Position numbers and translations under genes: made by a program. The notes beneath the pieces were generated by a model. It ran no database searches. It was not told the DNA's origin and was given only the letters and a program-made list of their open reading frames with translations. Shown piece after piece: positions 53,486-60,198 of a DNA stretch of 64,000 nt (the stretch's first letter is position 1; every line of letters starts with the position of its first letter). Source of the DNA: Eubacterium sp. (GTDB lineage Bacteria > Bacillota > Clostridia > Lachnospirales > Lachnospiraceae); contig JAFVGA010000015.1 in NCBI GenBank assembly GCA_017475235.1, forward strand, positions 1-64,000, written 5' to 3'.

Positions 53486-54331
53486 TTATTTCATATTGCT
53501 TCCGTCACGTCTTCTAATAATCATCTTGTTAGACTTCTTATTCTTCTTACGAGTCTTCAAACCAAGTGCTGGTTTACCCCATGGTGTACATGGACCTGGA
53601 CGACCGATTGGTGCACGTCCTTCACCACCACCGTGAGGGTGATCATTAGGGTTCATAACAGAACCACGAACGGTAGGTCTAATACCCATATTACGCTTAC
53701 GTCCTGCTTTACCAATGTTAACAAGACCGTGCTCGATATTTCCTACTGTACCAACTGTTGCTCTACAAATTACAGGAACCAATCTCATCTCGCCTGATGG
53801 AAGTCTAAGTGTTGCATATTTGCCTTCCTTAGCCATAAGCTGTGCTGTACCACCTGCTGAACGAACTAACTGTCCACCCTTACCTGGGTATAGCTCGATG
53901 TTGTGGATCTCTGTACCGACAGGAATCTCTGAAAGTGGTAAGCAGTTTCCTACTTTCACTTCAGCGCTCATCCCGCTCATTACTTTATCTCCTACCTTAA
54001 GTCCTTCTGGAGCAAGGATGTATGCCTTCTCACCATCAGCGTAGCAAATCAATGCGATGTTTGCTGTTCTGTTTGGGTCATATTCGATGCTCACTACTCT
54101 AGCAGGGATATCATCTTTTGTGTTTCTCTTGAAATCAATAATTCTGTATTTTCTTCTAGAACCACCACCGTGATGTCTTACAGTGATTTTACCTTGGTTG
54201 TTACGACCAGCGTTCTTCTTAAGAGATGATGTAAGTGACTTCTCTGGAGAGTCTTTAGTAATCTCTTTGTTGTCAAGCTGAGTCATAGCTCTTCTAGAAG
54301 GTGTATATGGGTTAAATGTTTTAATTCCCAT
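53486..54331 (-). CDS. rplB: 50S ribosomal protein L2
   Basis: L2 (281 aa), required for subunit association and peptidyl transfer. [15 protein letters not shown] at the start and the C-terminal [25 protein letters not shown] (with the essential His) and [13 protein letters not shown] are diagnostic. A 92-bp gap separates it from rplW, longer than most gaps of the operon but without a clear promoter. Confidence 0.99.
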   Translation of the reverse strand: MGIKTFNPYTPSRRAMTQLDNKEITKDSPEKSLTSSLKKNAGRNNQGKITVRHHGGGSRRKYRIIDFKRNTKDDIPARVVSIEYDPNRTANIALICYADGEKAYILAPEGLKVGDKVMSGMSAEVKVGNCLPLSEIPVGTEIHNIELYPGKGGQLVRSAGGTAQLMAKEGKYATLRLPSGEMRLVPVICRATVGTVGNIEHGLVNIGKAGRKRNMGIRPTVRGSVMNPNDHPHGGGEGRAPIGRPGPCTPWGKPALGLKTRKKNKKSNKMIIRRRDGSNMK

Positions 54332-54423
54332 TGTATTTCTCCTTTCAATCCATTTATTATCACGCTTGTGTTGCGTATAGTTTGTGCAATAATTTTATGT
54401 TTCTTCTATATATAATGTCTATC

Positions 54424-54723
54424 TTATAGTCCTGCGAAGATCTCGATATCTGCACTGTCCTCTGTTAACTGAACGATAGCTTTCTTTCTAGCTGCTGTCT
54501 TACCTGTTGTGTAACCACGTCTTCTGTTCTTTCCAGCTAAGTTCATTGTGTTAACTTCCTCTACCTTTGCACCTTCGAACATTCTCTCTACTGCGTCCTT
54601 AACCTGAACCTTAGTAGCTTCCTTGTGCACGTAGAATGTATATTTCTTTTCTGCCATAGCGTTCATACTTTTCTCTGTAATAACAGGCTCAAGTATAACG
54701 TCATAATATTTAATATCTGCCAT
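54424..54723 (-). CDS. rplW: 50S ribosomal protein L23
   Basis: L23 (99 aa), exit-tunnel rim protein that binds trigger factor and [23 protein letters not shown] and the basic loop [24 protein letters not shown] are typical. It starts at the last base of the rplD stop (TAATG). Confidence 0.98.
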   Translation of the reverse strand: MADIKYYDVILEPVITEKSMNAMAEKKYTFYVHKEATKVQVKDAVERMFEGAKVEEVNTMNLAGKNRRRGYTTGKTAARKKAIVQLTEDSADIEIFAGL

Positions 54724-55343
54724 TATGCGTACACCTCCTCTATAGTCTTAACAGCATCCTGTGTAACTATAACCTTGTCGTACTTAAGAATGTCATACAC
54801 GTTAATTGTGTTTGTGCTTGCTGTCTTTACTGTAGGAATGTTTGCTGCTGACTTAACTACGTTAGTGTCGTTATCGTTAATAACTACTAATGCCTTATCA
54901 GCTTCCAAGTTCTTTAGCACCTGCGCAAATTCCTTTGTCTTTGGTGCGTCAAACTTTAACTCGTCTAATACGATAAACTTTCCTTCTTCAACTCTTGATG
55001 TCAATGCTGACTTAAGAGCGATTCTCTTTTCCTTCTTATTCATTTTCTTTGAATAATCTCTTGGTGTTGGAGCAAATACTACTCCACCGCCTGTCCACTG
55101 AGGAGATCTGATAGAACCCTGTCTAGCATGACCAGTTCCCTTTTGTCTCCAAGGCTTTCTGCCTCCGCCTCGAACTTCTGAACGAGTCTTGGCTTTCTGT
55201 GTACCTTGACGATTATTTGCGAGCTGTGCAACTACTGCCTGATGTACAAGGTGTTCATTAATCTCAACACCAAAGATAGCATCATTAAGCTTCATCTTTC
55301 CAACTTCGCTTCCTTCCATATTTAAAACAGATACTTCTGCCAT
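54723..55343 (-). CDS. rplD: 50S ribosomal protein L4
   Basis: L4 (206 aa), exit-tunnel protein and autoregulator of the S10 operon in several bacteria. The extended loop [40 protein letters not shown] (about 44-90) is intact, followed by the C-terminal domain with [21 protein letters not shown]. 25 bp after rplC. A long structured leader upstream of rpsJ (56460-56710) is a plausible L4 target. Confidence 0.98.
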   Translation of the reverse strand: MAEVSVLNMEGSEVGKMKLNDAIFGVEINEHLVHQAVVAQLANNRQGTQKAKTRSEVRGGGRKPWRQKGTGHARQGSIRSPQWTGGGVVFAPTPRDYSKKMNKKEKRIALKSALTSRVEEGKFIVLDELKFDAPKTKEFAQVLKNLEADKALVVINDNDTNVVKSAANIPTVKTASTNTINVYDILKYDKVIVTQDAVKTIEEVYA

Positions 55344-55368
55344 CTGAATGTCCTCCTTTCAAAAATCC

Positions 55369-55992
55369 TTACGCTTTAACAGTTTCCTTAATTGTAACTA
55401 ACGCTTTCTTTGGTCCTGGTACAGCACCCTTTACTAGTAGTAAGTCCTTGCTTGGGTCAACCTTAACAACTAATAGGTTTTGAGTAGTAACTTTCTTTCC
55501 ACCCATGTGACCAGGCATCTTCGTACCCTTGAACATTCTACCTGGAGATGAACAAGAACCGTTTGAACCAGCATGTCTGTGGTATTTAGAACCGTGAGTC
55601 ATTGGTCCACGTGACTGTCCATGTCTCTTAATAGCGCCCTGGAAACCTTTACCTTTTGCAATTGCAGTAGCGTCAATCTTGTCGCCTTCTTCGAAGATGT
55701 CAACAGTGATCTCATCTGCTACTGAATATTCTCCTTCAAGTTTCAACTCTCTTACATATCTCTTGTAAGAAACCTTAGCCTTATCGAACATTCCCTTAAC
55801 TGGTTTGTTGATAAGCTTTTCTCTGATGTCCTCAAATCCAACTTGAAGAGCGTCATATCCGTCGTTCTCTACTGTCTTAACCTGTGTTACTACACAAGGG
55901 CCAGCCTGAAGAACTGTTACTGGAATAAGTTCGCCGTTCTCGCCAAAGATCTGAGTCATTCCAACTTTCTTAGCTAAAATAGCTTTCTTCAT
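55369..55992 (-). CDS. rplC: 50S ribosomal protein L3
   Basis: L3 (207 aa), early assembly protein near the peptidyl transferase centre. [27 protein letters not shown] at the start and the extension [21 protein letters not shown] and [17 protein letters not shown] are diagnostic. A 141-nt gap with stem-loops precedes it. Confidence 0.99.
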   Translation of the reverse strand: MKKAILAKKVGMTQIFGENGELIPVTVLQAGPCVVTQVKTVENDGYDALQVGFEDIREKLINKPVKGMFDKAKVSYKRYVRELKLEGEYSVADEITVDIFEEGDKIDATAIAKGKGFQGAIKRHGQSRGPMTHGSKYHRHAGSNGSCSSPGRMFKGTKMPGHMGGKKVTTQNLLVVKVDPSKDLLLVKGAVPGPKKALVTIKETVKA

Positions 55993-56133
55993 ATTAACTT
56001 ACCTCCTGTTAATTTACAGCGGATCGATTTCTCGATCATTCCATTGATTAATAAGATGATAATTCTAAAAATCACCTTATGTTGTGATTCGCTTCTTTAT
56101 ATAGAAGAAACTCAATCACGTTCTTAAGATGAT
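55993..56133 (-). other. Structured gap between rpsJ and rplC
   Basis: 141 nt without an ORF. On the minus strand GTGATT...AATCAC (about 56075-56110) with TTTCTT/AAGAA inside and GATCG/CGATC near 56030 can form stems before the rplC ribosome binding site. No promoter or strong terminator is evident. Confidence 0.45.
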
Positions 56134-56448
56134 TTATTTTTCTTTCATCTTAATGTCGATATAAACACCTGCTGGCATCTCTAGTCTTGATAGACTATCA
56201 ACAGCCTTCTGTGTAGGCATGTTTATATCAATCAATCTCTTGTGAGTTCTCTGCTCAAACTGCTCTCTAGAATCTTTGTACTTATGTACAGCTCTAAGAA
56301 TAGTAACTACTTCTTTCTTAGTAGGTAGTGGAATTGGTCCGCTAACCTCAGATCCTGCTTTCTTTGCAGTTTCAACAATTTTCTTTGCTGATTGATCAAC
56401 TAATTTGTGATCATAAGCCTTAAGTGTAATTCTCATTACTTGTGCCAT
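56134..56448 (-). CDS. rpsJ: 30S ribosomal protein S10
   Basis: S10 (104 aa), part of the 30S head and also the NusE transcription factor. [65 protein letters not shown] and the C-terminal [16 protein letters not shown] ending are conserved. First gene of the superoperon, preceded by GGAGG, a long leader and a strong promoter. Confidence 0.99.
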   Translation of the reverse strand: MAQVMRITLKAYDHKLVDQSAKKIVETAKKAGSEVSGPIPLPTKKEVVTILRAVHKYKDSREQFEQRTHKRLIDINMPTQKAVDSLSRLEMPAGVYIDIKMKEK

Positions 56449-56459
56449 AAAAAAAGTCG

Positions 56460-56710
56460 CCTCCTTTTCGTACTATTTAGCACGACAAGCGGTGACCGTA
56501 CAACCTATCCGTGTGTGTCATAATAATATACATACAACTTTCACACGTTGTATCCACATCTTCTGGTGGACTCTGTGTCTGTACAGTGACTTGTCGTCAG
56601 TTTCCTAACATGACATTCGCTCCGCGTAAAAACCTACGTTATTTTGTACGTTTGTTACTGCTCTATAACGTAGCAACCTCACGCATCCACGCTATCAATG
56701 TCACAGCAAG
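56460..56710 (-). promoter_or_regulatory. Structured 5' leader of the S10 operon
   Basis: About 250 nt of untranslated leader. The first domain is closed by TGACATT/AATGTCA (56697-56703 and 56611-56617) and contains the perfect CTACGTTA/TAACGTAG stem and GCGTGAGG...ACGCG pairing. The second is closed by CGACAAG/CTTGTCG and contains TCCAC/GTGGA and ATACAAC/GTTGTAT hairpins. This is the position of the L4-controlled S10 leader in other bacteria; here regulation is inferred. Confidence 0.65.
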
Positions 56711-56714
56711 AAAA

Positions 56715-56743
56715 AGTATACAACAAAAAACAAGTGAATGCAA
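56715..56743 (-). promoter_or_regulatory. Sigma-A promoter of the S10-spc-alpha superoperon
   Basis: On the minus strand TTGCAT (56738-56743), 17 nt, TATACT (56715-56720). The transcript should cover rpsJ to rplQ, about 16 kb. Confidence 0.88.
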
Positions 56744-56828
56744 GGACTTTTTCGATAAATTTTTAACGCTATTCTGCCCTATTTTATGCCTATTTTATGG
56801 ATATTCCACACCATATAGTTTTAGGTAA

Positions 56829-56868
56829 AATAAAAAGAGGTATATCTTGCGATATACCTCTTTTATTT
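56829..56868. terminator. Terminator of the MBG-like gene
   Basis: A perfect 14-bp stem (56833-56846 with 56851-56864), AAAAGAGGTATATC type, loop TTGC, with T-run. 18 bp after the stop of the 56886 gene, insulating it from the ribosomal operon. Confidence 0.92.
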
Positions 56869-56885
56869 GATCAGACTCGAATTAA

Positions 56886-57497
56886 TTATTTAATTCTAAT
56901 CTTAATCTTTTTCCACTTAGTAGCTTTGTAATTCTTATTACCTTTAGCTTTAACCTTAACTTTGTAAGTACCTTTCTTTGTACCCTTCTTGATAGTTACT
57001 TTACCCTTCTTGGATACTTTTAGTTTTTTGGAAACTTTCTTGTACTTGATCTTGCCCTTACCAGTAGCTTTTACTTTGAGCTTAATCTTTACAGTTTTCT
57101 TCTTAACCTTTTTGTACTTAACTTTACGCTTCTTAGTGTTTTTAAGTTTCTGTTTAGCTTTCTTAACAGTAACTGTTACTTTCTTAGCTACAGTACCTTC
57201 ATAATGACCGATACCAATAACCTGAGTAGTAACGATGTACTTGCCAGCGTTTGTAACCTTAGCAACTACAACTACATAATCAGTTCCCTGCTTTAAAGTC
57301 TTGCCCTGAATGACAACCTTTACGTTAGTAGGAATCTGAGCAGTCTTATTGTATGTTAAGTTCTTAGCTGAAACATAAACACCGTTAGGGTCAAGCTTTA
57401 TCTTGGCTGGACTCTTAGTAGCTGCACCAACTGTCATAGATGTTGCAACTAATGTCATGACTATAAGAGTAGCAAGAATTTTCTTAACTCTGTTCAT
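56886..57497 (-). CDS. Secreted MBG-like protein with polylysine-rich tail
   Basis: A 203-aa exported protein. Signal peptide about 1-26 (ILATLIVMTLVATSMTVGAA). Residues about 40-110 form an MBG-like beta domain (VYVSAKNLTYNKTAQIP, TDYVVVVAKVTNAGKYIV, GIGHYEGTVAKKVTV). The last ~95 residues are extremely lysine-rich and repetitive (KRKVKYKKVKKKTVKIKLK, KGKVTIKKGTKKGTYKV), so the protein is strongly basic and may bind anionic wall polymers. Start 57497 is chosen for its GGAGGAG and signal peptide. Single-gene unit with promoter 57553-57581. Confidence 0.78.
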   Translation of the reverse strand: MNRVKKILATLIVMTLVATSMTVGAATKSPAKIKLDPNGVYVSAKNLTYNKTAQIPTNVKVVIQGKTLKQGTDYVVVVAKVTNAGKYIVTTQVIGIGHYEGTVAKKVTVTVKKAKQKLKNTKKRKVKYKKVKKKTVKIKLKVKATGKGKIKYKKVSKKLKVSKKGKVTIKKGTKKGTYKVKVKAKGNKNYKATKWKKIKIRIK

Positions 57498-57552
57498 AAG
57501 TCTGTCTCCTCCTTTTAAAAATACATATGTATTAGTAAAACTAATCTTCAAT

Positions 57553-57581
57553 AGTTTATCATACAAATCAAGCATTTACAA
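57553..57581 (-). promoter_or_regulatory. Sigma-A promoter of the MBG-like gene
   Basis: On the minus strand TTGTAA (57576-57581), 17 nt, TAAACT (57553-57558). Confidence 0.6.
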
Positions 57582-57598
57582 TACTTTTGGCTAATATT

Positions 57599-57622
57599 TT
57601 ATCACATTTTATAGTGTGATAA
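57599..57622. repeat. 8-bp palindrome downstream of the peptide cluster
   Basis: TTATCACA (57599-57606) and TGTGATAA (57615-57622) form a perfect inverted repeat just upstream of the MBG-like gene promoter. No T-run follows on the minus strand; it could be an operator or a weak end of the upstream operon. Confidence 0.55.
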
Positions 57623-57654
57623 TTTATAAATGTGTCCATATTTTACCTTATATT

Positions 57655-58143
57655 TTAGGCCTTTTTCTTCAAAATTGCTCTTTTTATTTTGCCCAGGCAA
57701 TGTCTTACTTTTTTCCATAAGAATCTTATAGGATATGATTTAACGATCACCCTAGAATATAGCTTATACTTCCACCCTTCCATATTGACTGGCTTCAAGT
57801 TTTTAATCTTCTCAGATGTTACGTCCTTTGGATTTCTATAAAACTCATCTAACTTTCCGATGATCATATCATCCGTCACATGCTCTTTATTAGTACAGTT
57901 ATCTCCACGAATAATATATTCATCCGGCAAAACCTTAATAACACGATGCATAATGTATTTCCCATTCGCTTTGTAAACAGGCACATCGTATTTCTTAAAT
58001 CTTCCATCAACTGGCTTAACAACTATAGTATCCCTTCTATGTCTAAGCATAGGATACATACTAACTCCAGCCGTGGTTCCTGCATAAAATCCTTGGTTCT
58101 CTATAACATCTTCAATTTTTACATTACCTTCAAATTGATACAT
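57655..58143 (-). CDS. S26/S24-type peptidase of the peptide cluster
   Basis: A 162-aa putative serine peptidase with the signal peptidase/LexA-like fold. The catalytic Ser is in AGVSMYPML (Ser28) and the second box is KYDVPVYKANGKYIMHRVIKV (His66), followed by YIIRGDNCTNKE. The I-x-H-R-V box resembles signal peptidases that use a Ser-His pair (SipW-type) rather than Ser-Lys. The C-terminus is basic, without a clear membrane helix. It follows pqqD by 9 bp. I infer that it trims the small peptides or the lipoprotein of this cluster. Confidence 0.78.
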   Translation of the reverse strand: MYQFEGNVKIEDVIENQGFYAGTTAGVSMYPMLRHRRDTIVVKPVDGRFKKYDVPVYKANGKYIMHRVIKVLPDEYIIRGDNCTNKEHVTDDMIIGKLDEFYRNPKDVTSEKIKNLKPVNMEGWKYKLYSRVIVKSYPIRFLWKKVRHCLGKIKRAILKKKA

Positions 58144-58152
58144 ACTAAAATC

Positions 58153-58419
58153 CTAGTCTATAATAAAACCTTTGTCTTTCATATCTGTGATAAACTTTTT
58201 AACACTCACTTCTGCGTGTTCTCTGTCCACGTCATACTCGCTCACGATATCGCTTATAATTTCCGTTTCAGTCTTGCCAGCTGCCACGCCTTCCCAGATG
58301 TCTTTGCCGGTGTCGTTAAGCTTAATCATTCCAGAAAAATTTTCGCTGGCCTCGCCTGTGGCCACAACTACACACTGGCCCATTATATCTCTAACTACAA
58401 ATCCGTCTTTAATTTTCAT
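58153..58419 (-). CDS. PqqD-family peptide-binding protein
   Basis: An 88-aa protein of the PqqD/RRE type, which binds leader peptides and presents them to modifying enzymes. The pattern is good: VVVATG, then IKLNDTGKDIWEGVAAGKT (about 31-49), EIISDIVSEYDVDREHAEVSV and FITDMKDKGFI. It overlaps the kinase gene by 11 nt. In other systems (lasso peptides, PQQ, sactipeptides) such proteins act with a precursor peptide, and two candidates occur at 59781 and 59998. Confidence 0.88.
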   Translation of the reverse strand: MKIKDGFVVRDIMGQCVVVATGEASENFSGMIKLNDTGKDIWEGVAAGKTETEIISDIVSEYDVDREHAEVSVKKFITDMKDKGFIID

Positions 58420-59167
58420 CTTTACTACTCTCCCAATCCTCTCCTGTCATCTTCTCGAAGCTGCACTTAGCCGCATCCTCAGACATATTGCACGCCAACT
58501 TATAGAATGGAACCATCTCTGCCATCTTCGCAAAAAGATCCAAAACCTTTATAAGCGCGTCATTAGTCTTAGTCATAAAGAACTGCGTCATAAAAAACTC
58601 AATATTCTCACCAGGGTTAATCCTTTCAATCTGATTTTCCTCTCCCCTAGTAATCAAACACACACCACCCAAAGGTGCACTATCATTAATCTGCCAGCCT
58701 TCCTTACCACACCAAGGAGCTCCGTGCACTATCACTTCGTCCCCGTCAAAGGTAATCTCAGGCTTATCTCCATTGATAATCCTCACCTTATCGCCCAAGT
58801 ACTCTTTCCATAGAGAAATGTGTGTAGTCTTTCCAGTTCCACTAGGCGCTGTGAAGATGTAAGCCTTTCCATTATACTCAATAGCCGCTCCATGCATTAG
58901 AAGCATCCCATCATCTGGCATTCTAGATGCAATCTTTTCCATAATGCATCCATGCTCTACATAGCCATCTGAGTAATCCTTTGGAGATTCGTTCCTCCAC
59001 CTTTGAAAGTCCTCATCAGTATAAGAAATCTGAATAAAATCTTCAGATTTCTCTACTTCATCCTCAGGTAAAATGTAGTCCTTAAACAACATTTCAAGAT
59101 AAGGATACTTATATTCTATTTTGTATTTTTTACCAGCAATCTGGCAATACAAAATTTTAGTTTCCAT
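58409..59167 (-). CDS. HprK/PEPCK-like kinase of the peptide cluster
   Basis: A 252-aa P-loop protein. The loop TAPSGTGKTTH (about 106-116) is of the HPr kinase/PEP carboxykinase type. INGDKPEI (about 131-138) and HGAPWCGKEGW (about 147-157) follow, a pattern seen in HprK-like enzymes that accompany RiPP or lasso peptide genes. In lasso systems such kinases phosphorylate a C-terminal Ser of the precursor. Here the substrate could be the Ser/Thr-containing peptides upstream. It overlaps both the lipoprotein gene (11 nt) and pqqD (11 nt), so translation is coupled. Confidence 0.82.
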   Translation of the reverse strand: METKILYCQIAGKKYKIEYKYPYLEMLFKDYILPEDEVEKSEDFIQISYTDEDFQRWRNESPKDYSDGYVEHGCIMEKIASRMPDDGMLLMHGAAIEYNGKAYIFTAPSGTGKTTHISLWKEYLGDKVRIINGDKPEITFDGDEVIVHGAPWCGKEGWQINDSAPLGGVCLITRGEENQIERINPGENIEFFMTQFFMTKTNDALIKVLDLFAKMAEMVPFYKLACNMSEDAAKCSFEKMTGEDWESSKDEN

Positions 59168-59624
59168 CTTCTAATGGTCCCCAACCTTCTTCTGTGTTTT
59201 CGCCAACATCTAAGTTGCCTTTTTTGCTGCTGTTCTTCTTTGAATTCTTTTTGCTAGATGACTTCTTGCTAGAACTCTTCTTTGACTTCTTAGAACCGTT
59301 AATCAAGTCATTCACATCATCTCCATCGCCATCAGAATACTTTTTTAACTGATCTTTCTTCTTAAGCTTTTTATTCTTTTGGTCCTTGGCTTTGGCCTTT
59401 GCCTTTTCATTAACATCAGCTTTTTTATCTTTTTTTATTACCTTGCCATTCTTATCTGTTTGCTGTACTGTTGTCTGCACTGAAGTAATAGGGTTACCCT
59501 TAGCATCCGTAGTAACTTCACCCTTCTTTTCTCCACATCCGCATCCTGAAAATGCAAGCGCAGAAATAACAAGCATAACTGCCACTACCATAATTGATAT
59601 TGTTTTAGTTCTGAATTTTCTCAT
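59157..59624 (-). CDS. Lipoprotein carrying motifs of both peptides
   Basis: A 155-aa lipoprotein. A lipobox-like SALAFSGC ends the signal segment, with lipidated Cys at about 28. A Thr/Lys-rich spacer follows, then DGDGDDVNDL (about 98-107), a Ser/Lys repeat tract (SKKSSSKKNSKKNSSKK), and the C-terminal GWGPLEDGN. The first motif matches the end of the peptide at 59781 (DGDGDDIGNL), the second the end of the peptide at 59998 (WGPLE). Start 59624 (MRKFRTKT) has GAGG upstream. It may be a substrate, scaffold or surface display protein of the system. Confidence 0.82.
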   Translation of the reverse strand: MRKFRTKTISIMVVAVMLVISALAFSGCGCGEKKGEVTTDAKGNPITSVQTTVQQTDKNGKVIKKDKKADVNEKAKAKAKDQKNKKLKKKDQLKKYSDGDGDDVNDLINGSKKSKKSSSKKSSSKKNSKKNSSKKGNLDVGENTEEGWGPLEDGN

Positions 59625-59729
59625 ATCCGTTACCTCTATAGTTATTATTCTCATTACAATAATATATTTTTTTATATACTTATGCAACCAGATTATTAGG
59701 AATCAACTATCTTCTATCAAATTACAAAA

Positions 59730-59759
59730 ATAAGCACCACAAATAATTGTGGTGCTTAT
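59730..59759 (-). terminator. Hairpin between peptide genes and enzyme genes
   Basis: ATAAGCACCACA (59730-59741) pairs perfectly with TGTGGTGCTTAT (59748-59759), followed by TTTTT on the minus strand. It lies after the first peptide gene and before the lipoprotein. It can terminate most transcripts while letting some read through, which would give excess peptide over enzymes. Confidence 0.78.
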
Positions 59760-59780
59760 AATTAATCTCTTTAATAATTC

Positions 59781-59921
59781 TTATAGATTTCCGATATCGT
59801 CTCCATCACCATCATCAAAGTTTTCTAGTGTTGTATCCTGTGGGCTTAATACTGTGAAAACAGTCATAGAAGCTTCCATCTCAATCACTTCTGCTTCTGG
59901 ATCTTTATAAAACTTTTTCAT
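59781..59921 (-). CDS. Small peptide 1, RiPP-like precursor
   Basis: A 46-aa peptide preceded by AAAGGAG at good distance. The leader-like part begins MKKFYKDPEAEVIEMEA and continues to TVFTVLS. The C-terminal part is acidic, with TTLENF and the end DGDGDDIGNL. The first 25 residues parallel peptide 2 at 59998: MKKF, PE, E, then hydrophobic V/I positions and a V-x-V-x-S-like end. Candidate sites for modification are Thr and Ser around residues 23-31. Promoter: a TATAAT is seen near 59959-59964. Confidence 0.82.
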   Translation of the reverse strand: MKKFYKDPEAEVIEMEASMTVFTVLSPQDTTLENFDDGDGDDIGNL

Positions 59922-59997
59922 AACTATTGCTCCTTTACAATAATAAACTCAATCTTGAATTATACTAACATATATTATTTACAATTTCAATACTTTT

Positions 59998-60120
59998 TTA
60001 CTCCAAAGGGCCCCACTGATTCCAATCAGTCTCCGTCTCATCTTCGCTCACAACACCAACCGTTGAGATCATCTGATCAAGAGTAATGATTTCCATTTCA
60101 GGCTCTTTGAATTTCTTCAT
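59998..60120 (-). CDS. Small peptide 2, RiPP-like precursor
   Basis: A 40-aa peptide preceded by AAGGAG about 6 nt before the ATG. Leader MKKFKEPEMEIITLDQMIST, then VGVVSEDETETDWNQ and the end WGPLE. It resembles peptide 1 in the leader but not in the tail. Its tail motif recurs in the lipoprotein downstream. It lies 78 bp downstream of the surface-protein gene at 60199 with no terminator visible between them. Confidence 0.8.
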   Translation of the reverse strand: MKKFKEPEMEIITLDQMISTVGVVSEDETETDWNQWGPLE

Positions 60121-60198
60121 AGCATTCTCCTTGTAAATATATTTAACTATTACTGTTCACTCATTAATTTACTAAATAAATGTGAGTTAACTTTGATT

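Noticed and set aside
57655..60120. A standard lasso peptide cluster
   Set aside because: The kinase and PqqD-type protein fit, but there is no asparagine-synthetase-like cyclase, no B2 protease and no exporter, and the peptide tails do not show the expected ring acceptor arrangement clearly.
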